Shown: positions 50,806-58,246 of the stretch, piece by piece | Layout: every line of letters begins with the position of its first letter | Position numbering within the stretch: the first letter of the stretch is position 1 | Source: Tropicimonas sp033101155 | GTDB lineage: Bacteria; Pseudomonadota; Alphaproteobacteria; Rhodobacterales; Rhodobacteraceae | Length of the DNA: 64,000 nt | NCBI RefSeq assembly: GCF_033101155.1 | Contig: NZ_JAWMPX010000001.1 | Coordinates: 186,001 to 250,000, forward strand | Direction of reading: 5' to 3' | Translations under genes and position numbers: made by a program | The notes under the pieces: model-generated | Database searches by the model: none | Seen by the model: the letters and a program-made list of their open reading frames with translations, nothing else | Told to the model about the DNA's origin: nothing

Positions 50806-52634
50806 AACTCACCGATCTGATCCCCTCCTTCGCGCCGGCCGAAGGCCCGCCGCCGCGACGTCTCCTCGCCTTCCTGCAATGGTGCCTGAAAGGCTCCCTG
50901 CCAGTGCTGCTTGGCGCCGGGATGCTGTCCGCCGTGGTCGGCACGCTGGAGGTCATCTCCGCGCTGCTGCTCGGCCGGATCATCGACACGGCGCTGGAGA
51001 GCGGGCCGGAGACATTCTTCGCCAGCAACCTGCCGCTCCTGCTCGGCGCGCTGGTGTTTTTTGTCCTGCTGCGGCCCTTCTTCTTCGGCGCATCGGCGGC
51101 GGCCAATGCTGTGGTCGTGCAACCCAACGTGACCCCTCTCGTGCTCTCGCGCCTGCACCGCTGGACCATGGGCCAGTCCGTCACCTTCTTCGACAATGAC
51201 TTCGCGGGGCGCATCGCGCAGAAACAGATGCAGACCGCTCGCGCGGTCACCGATGTCGTCTCCGAGATCATCAACGTGGTCTTCTTCGCGCTGGCCTCGC
51301 TGATCGGCTCGGCGCTGCTGCTGACCTCGATCGACTGGCGCGTCGCGCTGGCGCTCTCTGTCTGGCTGGTCGGCTATATCGCGCTGATCTCCTATTTCCT
51401 GCCGCGCATCCGCATTCGCGCCAAGGCAAGGGCCAATGCGCGCGCCAATGTCTCCGGGCAGGTGGTCGACACGATCACCAATATCAAGACGGTCAAGCTC
51501 TTTGCACATCTGGGCCACGAGGATCGCGCCGCTCTTGGCGCCATGGGGGATTTCCGCGACACCGCGATCCGGTTCGGCACCCTCGCTTCCGTCTTCCGCA
51601 CCGTGCTGATGACGCTGGCCGGGATGCTGCCGGTGCTGCTGATCGGCGGCACGCTGCTGCTCTGGAGACAAGGGATCGCCACGCCGGGCGACATTGCCGC
51701 CGCCGGTGCCATCGCCATCCGCATCGCGCAGATGACCGGCTGGGTCTCCTTCACGCTGATGACCATCTATTCGAATATCGGCGAGGTCGAGGATGGCATG
51801 CGCACCCTGACCGTACCGCATTCACTGACCGACGCGCCGAACGCCGCTGCCCTGCCGCCCTCCCGCGGTGAGGTGGTCTTCGACGAGATCGGCTTCACCT
51901 ATGGGCGCGGGCTTGGCGGGGTCGACGGGGTCTCCCTGACCCTGCACCCGGGCGAGAAGGTCGGGCTGGTCGGCGCTTCGGGCGCTGGCAAGTCGACCCT
52001 GGTGAACCTCCTCCTGCGGTTGCACGATCCCGAAAACGGCGCCGTGCAGATCGACGGGCAGGACATCCGTGCGATCACCCAGAACAGCCTGCGCCGGCAG
52101 ATCGGGATGGTCACGCAGGAGACAGAGATGTTCAACCGCTCCGCGCGGGACAACCTGCTCTATGGTCGCCCCGAGGCAACCGATGCCGAAATGATCGCCG
52201 CCGCGCAGCGGGCGGAGGCGCATGAGTTCATCCTCGGACTACAGGATTTCAAGGGCCGAGAAGGTTATGACGCGCATCTCGGCGAACGCGGCGTGCGGCT
52301 TTCCGGCGGGCAACGGCAACGGATCGCACTGGCTCGGGCGATCCTGAAGAACGCGCCGATCCTTGTGCTGGACGAGGCGACTTCGGCGCTGGATTCGGAG
52401 GTCGAGGCACAGATCCAGGCCGCGCTGGACCGGGTGATGGAGGGCAAGACCGTGCTCGCGATCGCGCACCGGCTCTCGACCATCGCCCGGATGGATCGCA
52501 TTATCGTGCTCGACGCGGGCCAGATCGCCGAGGAAGGCAGCCATGCCGCGCTTCTGGCGCAGGACGGGCTCTATGCGCGCTATTGGCGGCGCCAATCGGG
52601 CGGTTTTCTCAATATCGACGAGGCGGCGGAATGA
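50802..52634 (+). CDS. ABC exporter, fused membrane and ATPase domains (second of pair)
   Basis: 610-residue homologue of the preceding gene. ATPase motifs: Walker A GASGAGKST, QETEMFN, signature LSGGQRQRIALARA, Walker B ILVLDEATSALD, H-loop IAHRLS. Membrane domain keeps the TNIKTVKLFAH coupling helix found in its partner (TNIHSVKMFAH). Overlaps the RNA methyltransferase gene by four bases. Substrate unknown. Confidence 0.9.
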   Translation: MKLTDLIPSFAPAEGPPPRRLLAFLQWCLKGSLPVLLGAGMLSAVVGTLEVISALLLGRIIDTALESGPETFFASNLPLLLGALVFFVLLRPFFFGASAAANAVVVQPNVTPLVLSRLHRWTMGQSVTFFDNDFAGRIAQKQMQTARAVTDVVSEIINVVFFALASLIGSALLLTSIDWRVALALSVWLVGYIALISYFLPRIRIRAKARANARANVSGQVVDTITNIKTVKLFAHLGHEDRAALGAMGDFRDTAIRFGTLASVFRTVLMTLAGMLPVLLIGGTLLLWRQGIATPGDIAAAGAIAIRIAQMTGWVSFTLMTIYSNIGEVEDGMRTLTVPHSLTDAPNAAALPPSRGEVVFDEIGFTYGRGLGGVDGVSLTLHPGEKVGLVGASGAGKSTLVNLLLRLHDPENGAVQIDGQDIRAITQNSLRRQIGMVTQETEMFNRSARDNLLYGRPEATDAEMIAAAQRAEAHEFILGLQDFKGREGYDAHLGERGVRLSGGQRQRIALARAILKNAPILVLDEATSALDSEVEAQIQAALDRVMEGKTVLAIAHRLSTIARMDRIIVLDAGQIAEEGSHAALLAQDGLYARYWRRQSGGFLNIDEAAE

Positions 52635-53860
52635 ACGGACAAGTCGTGGAACGGCTGGGGCATCTGGGCGACGGTATCCTCGACGGACCGGTCTTTGCGG
52701 CGCGCTGTCTGCCGGGAGAGGTGATCGACGGCGAAACCGTCGATGGTCGGATCGCGGCGCCGCGTATCCTTGAACCCTCGCCGCATCGCGTCTCGCCGCC
52801 CTGCAGGCACTACAAGAGCTGCGGCGGTTGCGCGGTGCAGCACGCGTCGGACGCCTTCGTCGCCGAGTGGAAGACCGGGATCGTCCGAACCGCGCTTGAA
52901 GCCCAGGGATTGGAGACCGAATTCCGCCCGGTGCACATCTCGCCGCCCAAAAGTCGGCGTCGTGCGGTGTTTTCCGGTCGGCGGACGAAAAAGGATGTGC
53001 TGATCGGCTTTCATGCCCGCGCCTCGGAAACCTTGATCGAGGTTCCCGACTGTCAGCTTCTGCGCCCGGAGCTGCTGGCAACGCATCCGGCGTTGGCGGA
53101 AATGACTCGTGTCGGCGCGTCGCGCAAGGCTGAGCTGAGTTTCACCGTGACGCTGACAGAAGAAGGCCCGGAGATCGCCGTGGAGGGTGGCAAACCGCTG
53201 GATCTTCCGCTCCGCGCGGCCCTTGGCGCGATTGCGGAAGAGCATGAGTTGGCGCGGCTGAACTGGGGCGATGAGCAGGTCGCGCAGCGGGCGCGGCCCC
53301 TGGTTCGCTTTGAAGGCATCTCGGTCGAACCGCCGCCCGGTGCTTTCCTGCAGGCAACTGAAGATGGCGAGGCCACGCTGCGCGACGCGGTGCGGGAGAT
53401 TGTCGAGGATGCCGGGCGCATCGCCGATCTCTTCTCGGGATGCGGGACATTTGCCCTGCCCCTCGCAAAACAGGCCGAGATCCACGCGGTCGAGGGGATG
53501 GATGCGCTGACCCATGCGCTGGCCGCCGGTTGGCGGAACGCGACCGGACTCAAGCAGGTCACGGTCGAGACGCGAGACCTCTTCCGCCGGCCACTTCTCC
53601 CCGATGAGCTCGCGAAATTCGACGCCATCGTAATCGACCCGCCCCGCGCGGGCGCCCAGGCGCAATGTGCGGAGATCGCCCGGTCCAAGGTCGAGCGGGT
53701 CGCGTTCGTTTCCTGCAATCCTGTGACCTTCGCCCGCGACGCAGCACTGCTCGTTCAGGCCGGATTCCACCTCGAATGGCTGCTTCCTGTCGACCAGTTC
53801 CGCTGGTCCACGCATGTCGAACTTGCAGCCTGCTTCTCGCGCAACCATATCGGCGCGTGA
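52631..53860 (+). CDS. TrmA/RumA-like RNA m5U methyltransferase with Fe-S cluster
   Basis: 409-residue class I SAM-dependent RNA methyltransferase of the RlmC/RlmD/TrmA group. Cluster cysteines C58, C64, C67 (CRHYKSCGGCAVQH) and C141 (VPDCQLL). SAM site IADLFSGCGTFALPLA, then VIDPPRAGAQ, and catalytic cysteine in FVSCNPVTFARD. The N-terminal TRAM domain is shortened. Target (tRNA or rRNA uridine) cannot be decided from sequence. Confidence 0.9.
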   Translation: MNGQVVERLGHLGDGILDGPVFAARCLPGEVIDGETVDGRIAAPRILEPSPHRVSPPCRHYKSCGGCAVQHASDAFVAEWKTGIVRTALEAQGLETEFRPVHISPPKSRRRAVFSGRRTKKDVLIGFHARASETLIEVPDCQLLRPELLATHPALAEMTRVGASRKAELSFTVTLTEEGPEIAVEGGKPLDLPLRAALGAIAEEHELARLNWGDEQVAQRARPLVRFEGISVEPPPGAFLQATEDGEATLRDAVREIVEDAGRIADLFSGCGTFALPLAKQAEIHAVEGMDALTHALAAGWRNATGLKQVTVETRDLFRRPLLPDELAKFDAIVIDPPRAGAQAQCAEIARSKVERVAFVSCNPVTFARDAALLVQAGFHLEWLLPVDQFRWSTHVELAACFSRNHIGA

Positions 53861-53883
53861 GACGGACGAACGCGAGGGAAGAC

Positions 53884-54702
53884 ATGCGAGAGACACTGAA
53901 GACCTGGCTGGAACGCCCGAAGGTCGGCAATTTCATCATTGGCGTGATCCTGTTCAATGCCGTCCTTCTCGGGCTCGAAACCTATCCGGCGGTCATGAAC
54001 CGGGCTGGCGGGGTGATCATTGCGCTCGACAACCTCTGCCTGACGATCTTTGTCCTCGAGATCCTGGCAAAGCTCATCGCTTACCGTTTCGGCTTTTTCC
54101 GAAACCCCTGGAATATCTTCGATTTCGTGATCGTCGGCATAGCGCTGGTGCCAGCGGCCCATGCCTTCTCCGTCCTGCGGGCCCTTCGCATCCTCCGGGT
54201 TCTGCGTGTGATCTCGGTCATGCCGCGACTGCGCCGAGTGGTCGAAGGTTTCGTCTCGGCCTTGCCGGGGATGGGTTCGGTCTTTTTGCTCATGGCTTTG
54301 GTCTTCTATATCGGCGCGGTCATGGCGACCAAGCTCTATGGCCAGAGCTTCCCAGATTGGTTCGGATCGCTCGGAAATTCGTTCTATTCGCTTTTCCAGA
54401 TCATGACGCTGGAGAGTTGGTCCATGGGCATCGTCCGTCCGGTCATGGCCGAACATCCCGGCGCCTGGGCCTTTTTCGTGCCCTTCATCCTGCTGACGAC
54501 CTTCGCGGTCGTGAACCTCCTTGTCGGTCTTATCGTCAACTCGATGCAGGATGCCCATCACGAGGAGGATGTCGCAGAGACCGGCGTCTTTCGCGATGAC
54601 GTTCTAGGCCGGCTGGACGAGATTGAGCGGTTGCTGCGGCAGCAGTCGGGCGGATCGAGCCACGAGACGAAAGCAGGTGAGGACCGGGTCACGGCTCCGT
54701 GA
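53884..54702 (+). CDS. Bacterial voltage-gated sodium channel (NavBac type)
   Basis: 272-residue six-helix channel subunit forming a tetramer. S4 voltage sensor carries arginines every third residue (R99, R102, R105, R108 in SVLRALRILRVLRVIS). The selectivity filter TLESWS (175-180) is the NavAb/NaChBac signature. S6 is followed by a short acidic neck and a C-terminal coiled coil (DDVLGRLDEIERLLRQQ). ATG at 53884 follows GAGGGA. Co-oriented with the RNA methyltransferase 23 bases upstream. Confidence 0.93.
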   Translation: MRETLKTWLERPKVGNFIIGVILFNAVLLGLETYPAVMNRAGGVIIALDNLCLTIFVLEILAKLIAYRFGFFRNPWNIFDFVIVGIALVPAAHAFSVLRALRILRVLRVISVMPRLRRVVEGFVSALPGMGSVFLLMALVFYIGAVMATKLYGQSFPDWFGSLGNSFYSLFQIMTLESWSMGIVRPVMAEHPGAWAFFVPFILLTTFAVVNLLVGLIVNSMQDAHHEEDVAETGVFRDDVLGRLDEIERLLRQQSGGSSHETKAGEDRVTAP

Positions 54703-54791
54703 TCGCTCTCTACCCTTCGCCGCGCTTCATTTCAGAACGATTTTAAGGTAGATCATCAGGCAAAACTCAGAAAACGAGGCAGTTCACGAGC

Positions 54792-55292
54792 ATGACGGTC
54801 CACAGACGATCCCTTCTCGCAGGCGGCGCGGCGCTGACGCTGGCGGCCTGTTCGTCCAGCAAATTCAAGACCTATAACGGTCCCGAAGTGACACGGCTTC
54901 AGGTGGTCAAGAACCGCCGCCGGCTGTACATCTTCAACTACAAGGAATTGCTGGCCGAATACAAGATTCACCTTGGCAACAATACCCAGGGCCCAAAGCA
55001 GTTCCGCGGCGATGGCAAGACCCCCGAGGGCGCTTATGTCGTTGACAGGCGCAACCCGCGCAGCTCCTTCCACTTGTCGCTCGGTATTTCATATCCGAAC
55101 GAGGCCGACCGCGCCTATGCTGCTGCGCTCGGTCGGGATCCGGGTGGCGATATCTTCATCCATGGTGATCGCCGGCCGGACGATCCCCGCGGCAAGGACT
55201 GGACGGCGGGATGTATCGCCGTCAAGGACAAGCAGATGGAAGATATCTATGCGATGGTGCGCACGGGCACACCGATCGACATTCACCCCTGA
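54792..55292 (+). CDS. L,D-transpeptidase (YkuD) lipoprotein
   Basis: 166-residue envelope enzyme making 3-3 crosslinks in peptidoglycan or anchoring proteins to it. Type II signal peptide with lipobox cysteine C20 (LTLAAC). YkuD core: FRGDGKTPEGAYVVD, catalytic H124 (IFIHGD) and C141 (TAGCIAV). Overlaps the CAP-domain gene tail-to-tail by 10 bases. Confidence 0.92.
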   Translation: MTVHRRSLLAGGAALTLAACSSSKFKTYNGPEVTRLQVVKNRRRLYIFNYKELLAEYKIHLGNNTQGPKQFRGDGKTPEGAYVVDRRNPRSSFHLSLGISYPNEADRAYAAALGRDPGGDIFIHGDRRPDDPRGKDWTAGCIAVKDKQMEDIYAMVRTGTPIDIHP

Positions 55293-55819
55293 ATGCCGGC
55301 GGCGGGGTTGGCGGCCGGAAGCGCCGTCGCCCCATACCCGCCGGTGATCAGGGTCCACCAGATCTTGCCGTTTTTCTCCTGATACCAGGCGATGCCAAGA
55401 TCGCGCGCTTCGGGATCCATGATCACGTTGCGCGTGTCAGGCTTGTCCATCCAAGCGCCGAGTGTCTCGACTTCACTCTCATAGGTCTCGGAGATATTCT
55501 CGCCAAGCAACTTGCCGGAATAGCCCGCGCGCGCGACGCGTTCGAGCGGCGAAGAGCCGTCTGATCCGAAGTGCCAAGGACGATTCTGGGCCGACATATC
55601 CCGCGAGTGGGATGATGCCGCGGAGTTGAGCTGCGAATTGAGCTGCAGCGTGGAGAGGCCGGCCGCAGTTCGATATGAGTTGATCGAGTCGAGTGTTCGA
55701 TACTGGATCTTGGCCGTGTCACCCGAGGAGATCCGATAGCCACCCGATCCACCGGTGGAGCCGCCACAAGCGGTCAGAAGAAGCGCCATTGCGGCAAGAA
55801 GGGCATAAAGGCTTTTCAT
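55283..55819 (-). CDS. CAP-domain (SCP/PR1-like) lipoprotein
   Basis: 178-residue secreted lipoprotein (lipobox LLTAC, C18) followed by a CAP domain: NSYRTAAGLSTLQLNSQLNSAA, DMSAQNRPWHFGSDG, LLGENISETY, WMDKPDTRNVIMDPEARDLG, WWTLITGGYG. Start could also be 15 bases further at 55834. Convergent with the transpeptidase. Confidence 0.88.
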   Translation of the reverse strand: MKSLYALLAAMALLLTACGGSTGGSGGYRISSGDTAKIQYRTLDSINSYRTAAGLSTLQLNSQLNSAASSHSRDMSAQNRPWHFGSDGSSPLERVARAGYSGKLLGENISETYESEVETLGAWMDKPDTRNVIMDPEARDLGIAWYQEKNGKIWWTLITGGYGATALPAANPAAGIQG

Positions 55820-55974
55820 AACGTCGGCACCCATCGCTTTGTTCCCGAGTCGTCTAGCGGGAAGCAGATACGGTTTCAAACACTTCGCTCTGCGCACAAG
55901 CGTTTGATTTGCGAACGCGTCCGCGACGCAATATCATCCGGTGTCACACCGAGGCGGATTTCGACGAGGATTCA

Positions 55975-56574
55975 ATGACTGATTCGACTGAAACAAACCT
56001 GAACCGGCGACGATTTCTCGGAGCGGGGACCGCGCTGCTTGGTGGGTTCGCAACACCCGCGCTCGCCCAGACTTCCGTCTTTGAGCCGATTCCGGATGAA
56101 GATCCTTCCGTTCAGCGCAATATTTCCAGCTTCCGCTCGCTAAGCTGGCAGCCCTATTTCTCGTCCACGGCGGGCGGCGCGATCCTTGTCGACACCACGT
56201 CTCGAGCGCTGCATTACTGGTCCGCCGACCAGACGGTCTACAAGCTGTACCCGACCAGCGTGCCGATCTCCGAGGAACTCACCCGCCGCGGCCGCACGTC
56301 TGTTGTGCGCAAGGTGGAAGGTCCATCCTGGGCGCCAACCCCGTCGATGAAGAAGCGCAACCCGGAATGGCCCGACTTCGTGCCGCCGGGACCTGACAAC
56401 CCGCTCGGGACTCATGCACTCTACCTAGGGTGGAAGTACTATCGAATCCACGGGACTCACGACACGCGCAAAATCGGCCGGAGATCGTCCAACGGGTGTA
56501 TTGGTCTTTATAACGAGCATATCGCAGAGCTTTACGCGATGGTTTCCAACGGCGCACAGGTATTGCTGATATAA
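55975..56574 (+). CDS. Tat-exported L,D-transpeptidase (YkuD)
   Basis: 199-residue enzyme with a twin-arginine signal (NRRRFLGAGTALLGGFATPALA). YkuD active site: H159 (YRIHGTHDT) and C175 (SSNGCIGLYN). Related family to the gene at 54792 but with different export route, and no lipobox. Start at 55975 with GAGGA 4 bases upstream. It precedes the mini-protein cluster. Confidence 0.92.
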   Translation: MTDSTETNLNRRRFLGAGTALLGGFATPALAQTSVFEPIPDEDPSVQRNISSFRSLSWQPYFSSTAGGAILVDTTSRALHYWSADQTVYKLYPTSVPISEELTRRGRTSVVRKVEGPSWAPTPSMKKRNPEWPDFVPPGPDNPLGTHALYLGWKYYRIHGTHDTRKIGRRSSNGCIGLYNEHIAELYAMVSNGAQVLLI

Positions 56575-56602
56575 TTGGCACACTTGGAGCGTGTGCGCGG
56601 TG

Positions 56603-56630
56603 TTGACTATTGCTCGATCAGGCCTAGTCT
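56603..56630 (+). promoter_or_regulatory. Candidate promoter of the first mini-protein gene
   Basis: TTGACT (56603-56608) and TAGTCT (56625-56630) with a 16-base spacer, giving a leader of about 75 bases. A related TTGACG/TAGTTT pair (56933-56938, 56954-56959; 15-base spacer) precedes the second copy. Confidence 0.48.
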
Positions 56631-56656
56631 GGAATCGTCTTCTTACGAGGAATGAC

Positions 56657-56697
56657 TTTGGGCACGGGCCTCTTATCGGCTTCAGTGTCCGTGCAAA
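56657..56697 (+). promoter_or_regulatory. Leader hairpin of the first mini-protein gene
   Basis: GCACGG (56662-56667) pairs with CCGTGC (56689-56694) around 21 bases; TTT/AAA may extend it past a 2-base bulge. The corresponding region of the second copy (57032-57068) can pair as GGGCGC/GCGCCC with a 21-base loop, or as GCGCGG/CCGTGC with one G-U pair. Confidence 0.42.
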
Positions 56698-56711
56698 CTA
56701 CGGAGGTTGTC

Positions 56712-56894
56712 ATGAAGAAACTCGTTCTCGCCGCTACCCTGTCGCTCGCCGCGACCGCCAGCTTTGCCGGTGGATACGAAGAGCCGATCATTGAGCCGGT
56801 CATCATCGAAGAAGAAACTGGTTCCTCGGGTGGCGTTTGGCTCCCCTTGGCGATCTTCGTCGTAATCGCAGCCGCTGCGGCCAGCTGCAGCTAA
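56712..56894 (+). CDS. Secreted or membrane mini-protein, copy 1
   Basis: 60-residue protein with a signal peptide (MKKLVLAATLSLAATASFA), a short acidic segment GGYEEPIIEPVIIEEETGSS and a C-terminal membrane helix (VWLPLAIFVVIAAAAA) ending in SCS. GGAGG lies 5 bases before the ATG at 56712. It is 57 of 60 residues identical to the gene at 57086. Similar small proteins of unknown role are recalled in Rhodobacterales. The mature part would be about 41 residues. Confidence 0.82.
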   Translation: MKKLVLAATLSLAATASFAGGYEEPIIEPVIIEEETGSSGGVWLPLAIFVVIAAAAASCS

Positions 56895-57031
56895 TCCAAG
56901 TTTAGCCTCCAGTTTGGGCAGGTGTTGCCAATTTGACGACATCGAGTTCCGGGTAGTTTGAGCCCATAGCTCGGCAATTGCCAAACTGAGTTTCCTCTGC
57001 GAGGAATTGATCACGAGGTACAAACTACTTG

Positions 57032-57068
57032 GGGCGCGGGTGTCCTCGCTATGTGCATGCGCCCGTGC
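57032..57068 (+). promoter_or_regulatory. Leader hairpin of the second mini-protein gene
   Basis: GGGCGC (57032-57037) pairs with GCGCCC (57059-57064) around exactly 21 bases, the loop length of copy 1. An alternative pairing aligned with copy 1 uses GCGCGG (57034-57039) and CCGTGC (57063-57068). Confidence 0.4.
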
Positions 57069-57085
57069 ATAAACTGGAGATTTAC

Positions 57086-57268
57086 ATGAAAAAGCTTGCC
57101 CTTGCAGCTGCCCTGTCGCTCGCCGCTACCGCCACGTTCGCTGGTGGTTATGAAGAGCCCATCATTGAGCCGGTCATCATCGAAGAAGAAACCGGTTCCT
57201 CGGGTGGCGTTTGGCTCCCGCTCGCGATCTTCGTCGTGATCGCAGCCGCCGCAGCCAGCTGCAGCTAA
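57086..57268 (+). CDS. Secreted or membrane mini-protein, copy 2
   Basis: 60-residue tandem duplicate of the gene at 56712, starting 374 bases further on. It differs at three residues (V5A, T9A, S17T), all in the signal peptide, so the mature parts are identical. TGGAGA precedes the ATG. Followed by a strong terminator. The identical mature sequence suggests gene conversion, recent duplication or strong selection. Confidence 0.82.
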   Translation: MKKLALAAALSLAATATFAGGYEEPIIEPVIIEEETGSSGGVWLPLAIFVVIAAAAASCS

Positions 57269-57291
57269 GATCGCAAGATCTCGAAAATTGG

Positions 57292-57320
57292 AAAAAGGCG
57301 GGTTTCTGACCCGCCTTTTT
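57292..57320. terminator. Bidirectional Rho-independent terminator
   Basis: Perfect 12-bp stem AAAAAGGCGGGT/ACCCGCCTTTTT with a 5-base TTCTG loop and T-tracts on both strands. Ends the mini-protein transcript and that of the convergent maeB-ribokinase genes. Confidence 0.92.
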
Positions 57321-57348
57321 TCTTGCCGACTTGCCTGACACCATCGGC

Positions 57349-58242
57349 CTATTGTGCCGCGGGGAGAGATTCGAGGAACAGGCGGACCTCTGACAGCGAC
57401 GGAATCGCCTCAGAGGTTCCCGGACGGGTTACTTTCAGAGCGGCAGCCCCGACCGCAAGTTCCAGGCATTCTGCAACCGCCAAGCCCTGATCCTGTCCAG
57501 CACAGAAATAGCCGGCAAAGGTATCGCCAGCGCCCGTCGTGTCCACCGGATCGACCTTTGGCGCAGGAACGAACAGGCTTTCGCCCTCCTTGAGATCATG
57601 CCAAGTCGCCCCTTTTGCGCCTCGCGTCACGAGCAATTCCGGCACCGGCAGCGCCGTAATCTCCACGCCAAGCGCTTCGGCGAGTTGCGCTGCCTCGACA
57701 GAATTCACGGCCAATAGATCAGCATGCGGCAGCATTTCCCGCACGGATTCCAAATCGAATGGCGCTGCGGAATACACCACCCGCATGCCCCGCGCCTTGG
57801 CCCGCTGGGCGGCAAAGGCCTGTGCGTTGGTTTCGTTCTGAATCAGCAGCGTGTCTTTCGGTTTCGCGCGCGACAGCGCTGTCTTGACGTCCGCGTCCTC
57901 GATCATCCGATTGGTACCGGGGAAAATCACAATCCGGTTTTCGCCATCGGGGGTGACAAAAATCAGGGCATGACCCGTCGGCCCAGTCAGTTCGATGGCG
58001 ACATGAGTGACATCCACCCCCATCGACTTGAGCTGTTCCACAGCCCAGACCCCTTCGCCACCGACTGACCCGATATGATGGACCACGGATCCCGCCCGTG
58101 CGGCAGCGACAGACTGGTTGGCGCCCTTGCCACCCAATCCGTTGACGCAGCCATCTGCGGCGACCGTTTCACCATCCATCGGACAGTGAGTCACCTGATA
58201 GAACCAGTCGGTATTGATAGAACCCAGGTTGTAGAGTGCCAT
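57349..58242 (-). CDS. Ribokinase (PfkB family)
   Basis: 297-residue sugar kinase, most similar to ribokinase. N-terminal NLGSINTDWFYQV, GGKGANQSVAAARAG, and the anion-hole/catalytic DTTGAGDTFAGYF near the C-terminus. Start at 58242 (MALYNLGSIN), 4 bases after the maeB stop, so probably one operon. True sugar substrate not proven. Confidence 0.87.
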   Translation of the reverse strand: MALYNLGSINTDWFYQVTHCPMDGETVAADGCVNGLGGKGANQSVAAARAGSVVHHIGSVGGEGVWAVEQLKSMGVDVTHVAIELTGPTGHALIFVTPDGENRIVIFPGTNRMIEDADVKTALSRAKPKDTLLIQNETNAQAFAAQRAKARGMRVVYSAAPFDLESVREMLPHADLLAVNSVEAAQLAEALGVEITALPVPELLVTRGAKGATWHDLKEGESLFVPAPKVDPVDTTGAGDTFAGYFCAGQDQGLAVAECLELAVGAAALKVTRPGTSEAIPSLSEVRLFLESLPAAQ

Positions 58243-58246
58243 GTCG

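Noticed and set aside
56578..56596. Terminator after the Tat-exported transpeptidase (GCACAC/GTGTGC)
   Set aside because: Stem is only 6 bp with no T-tract; too weak to call.
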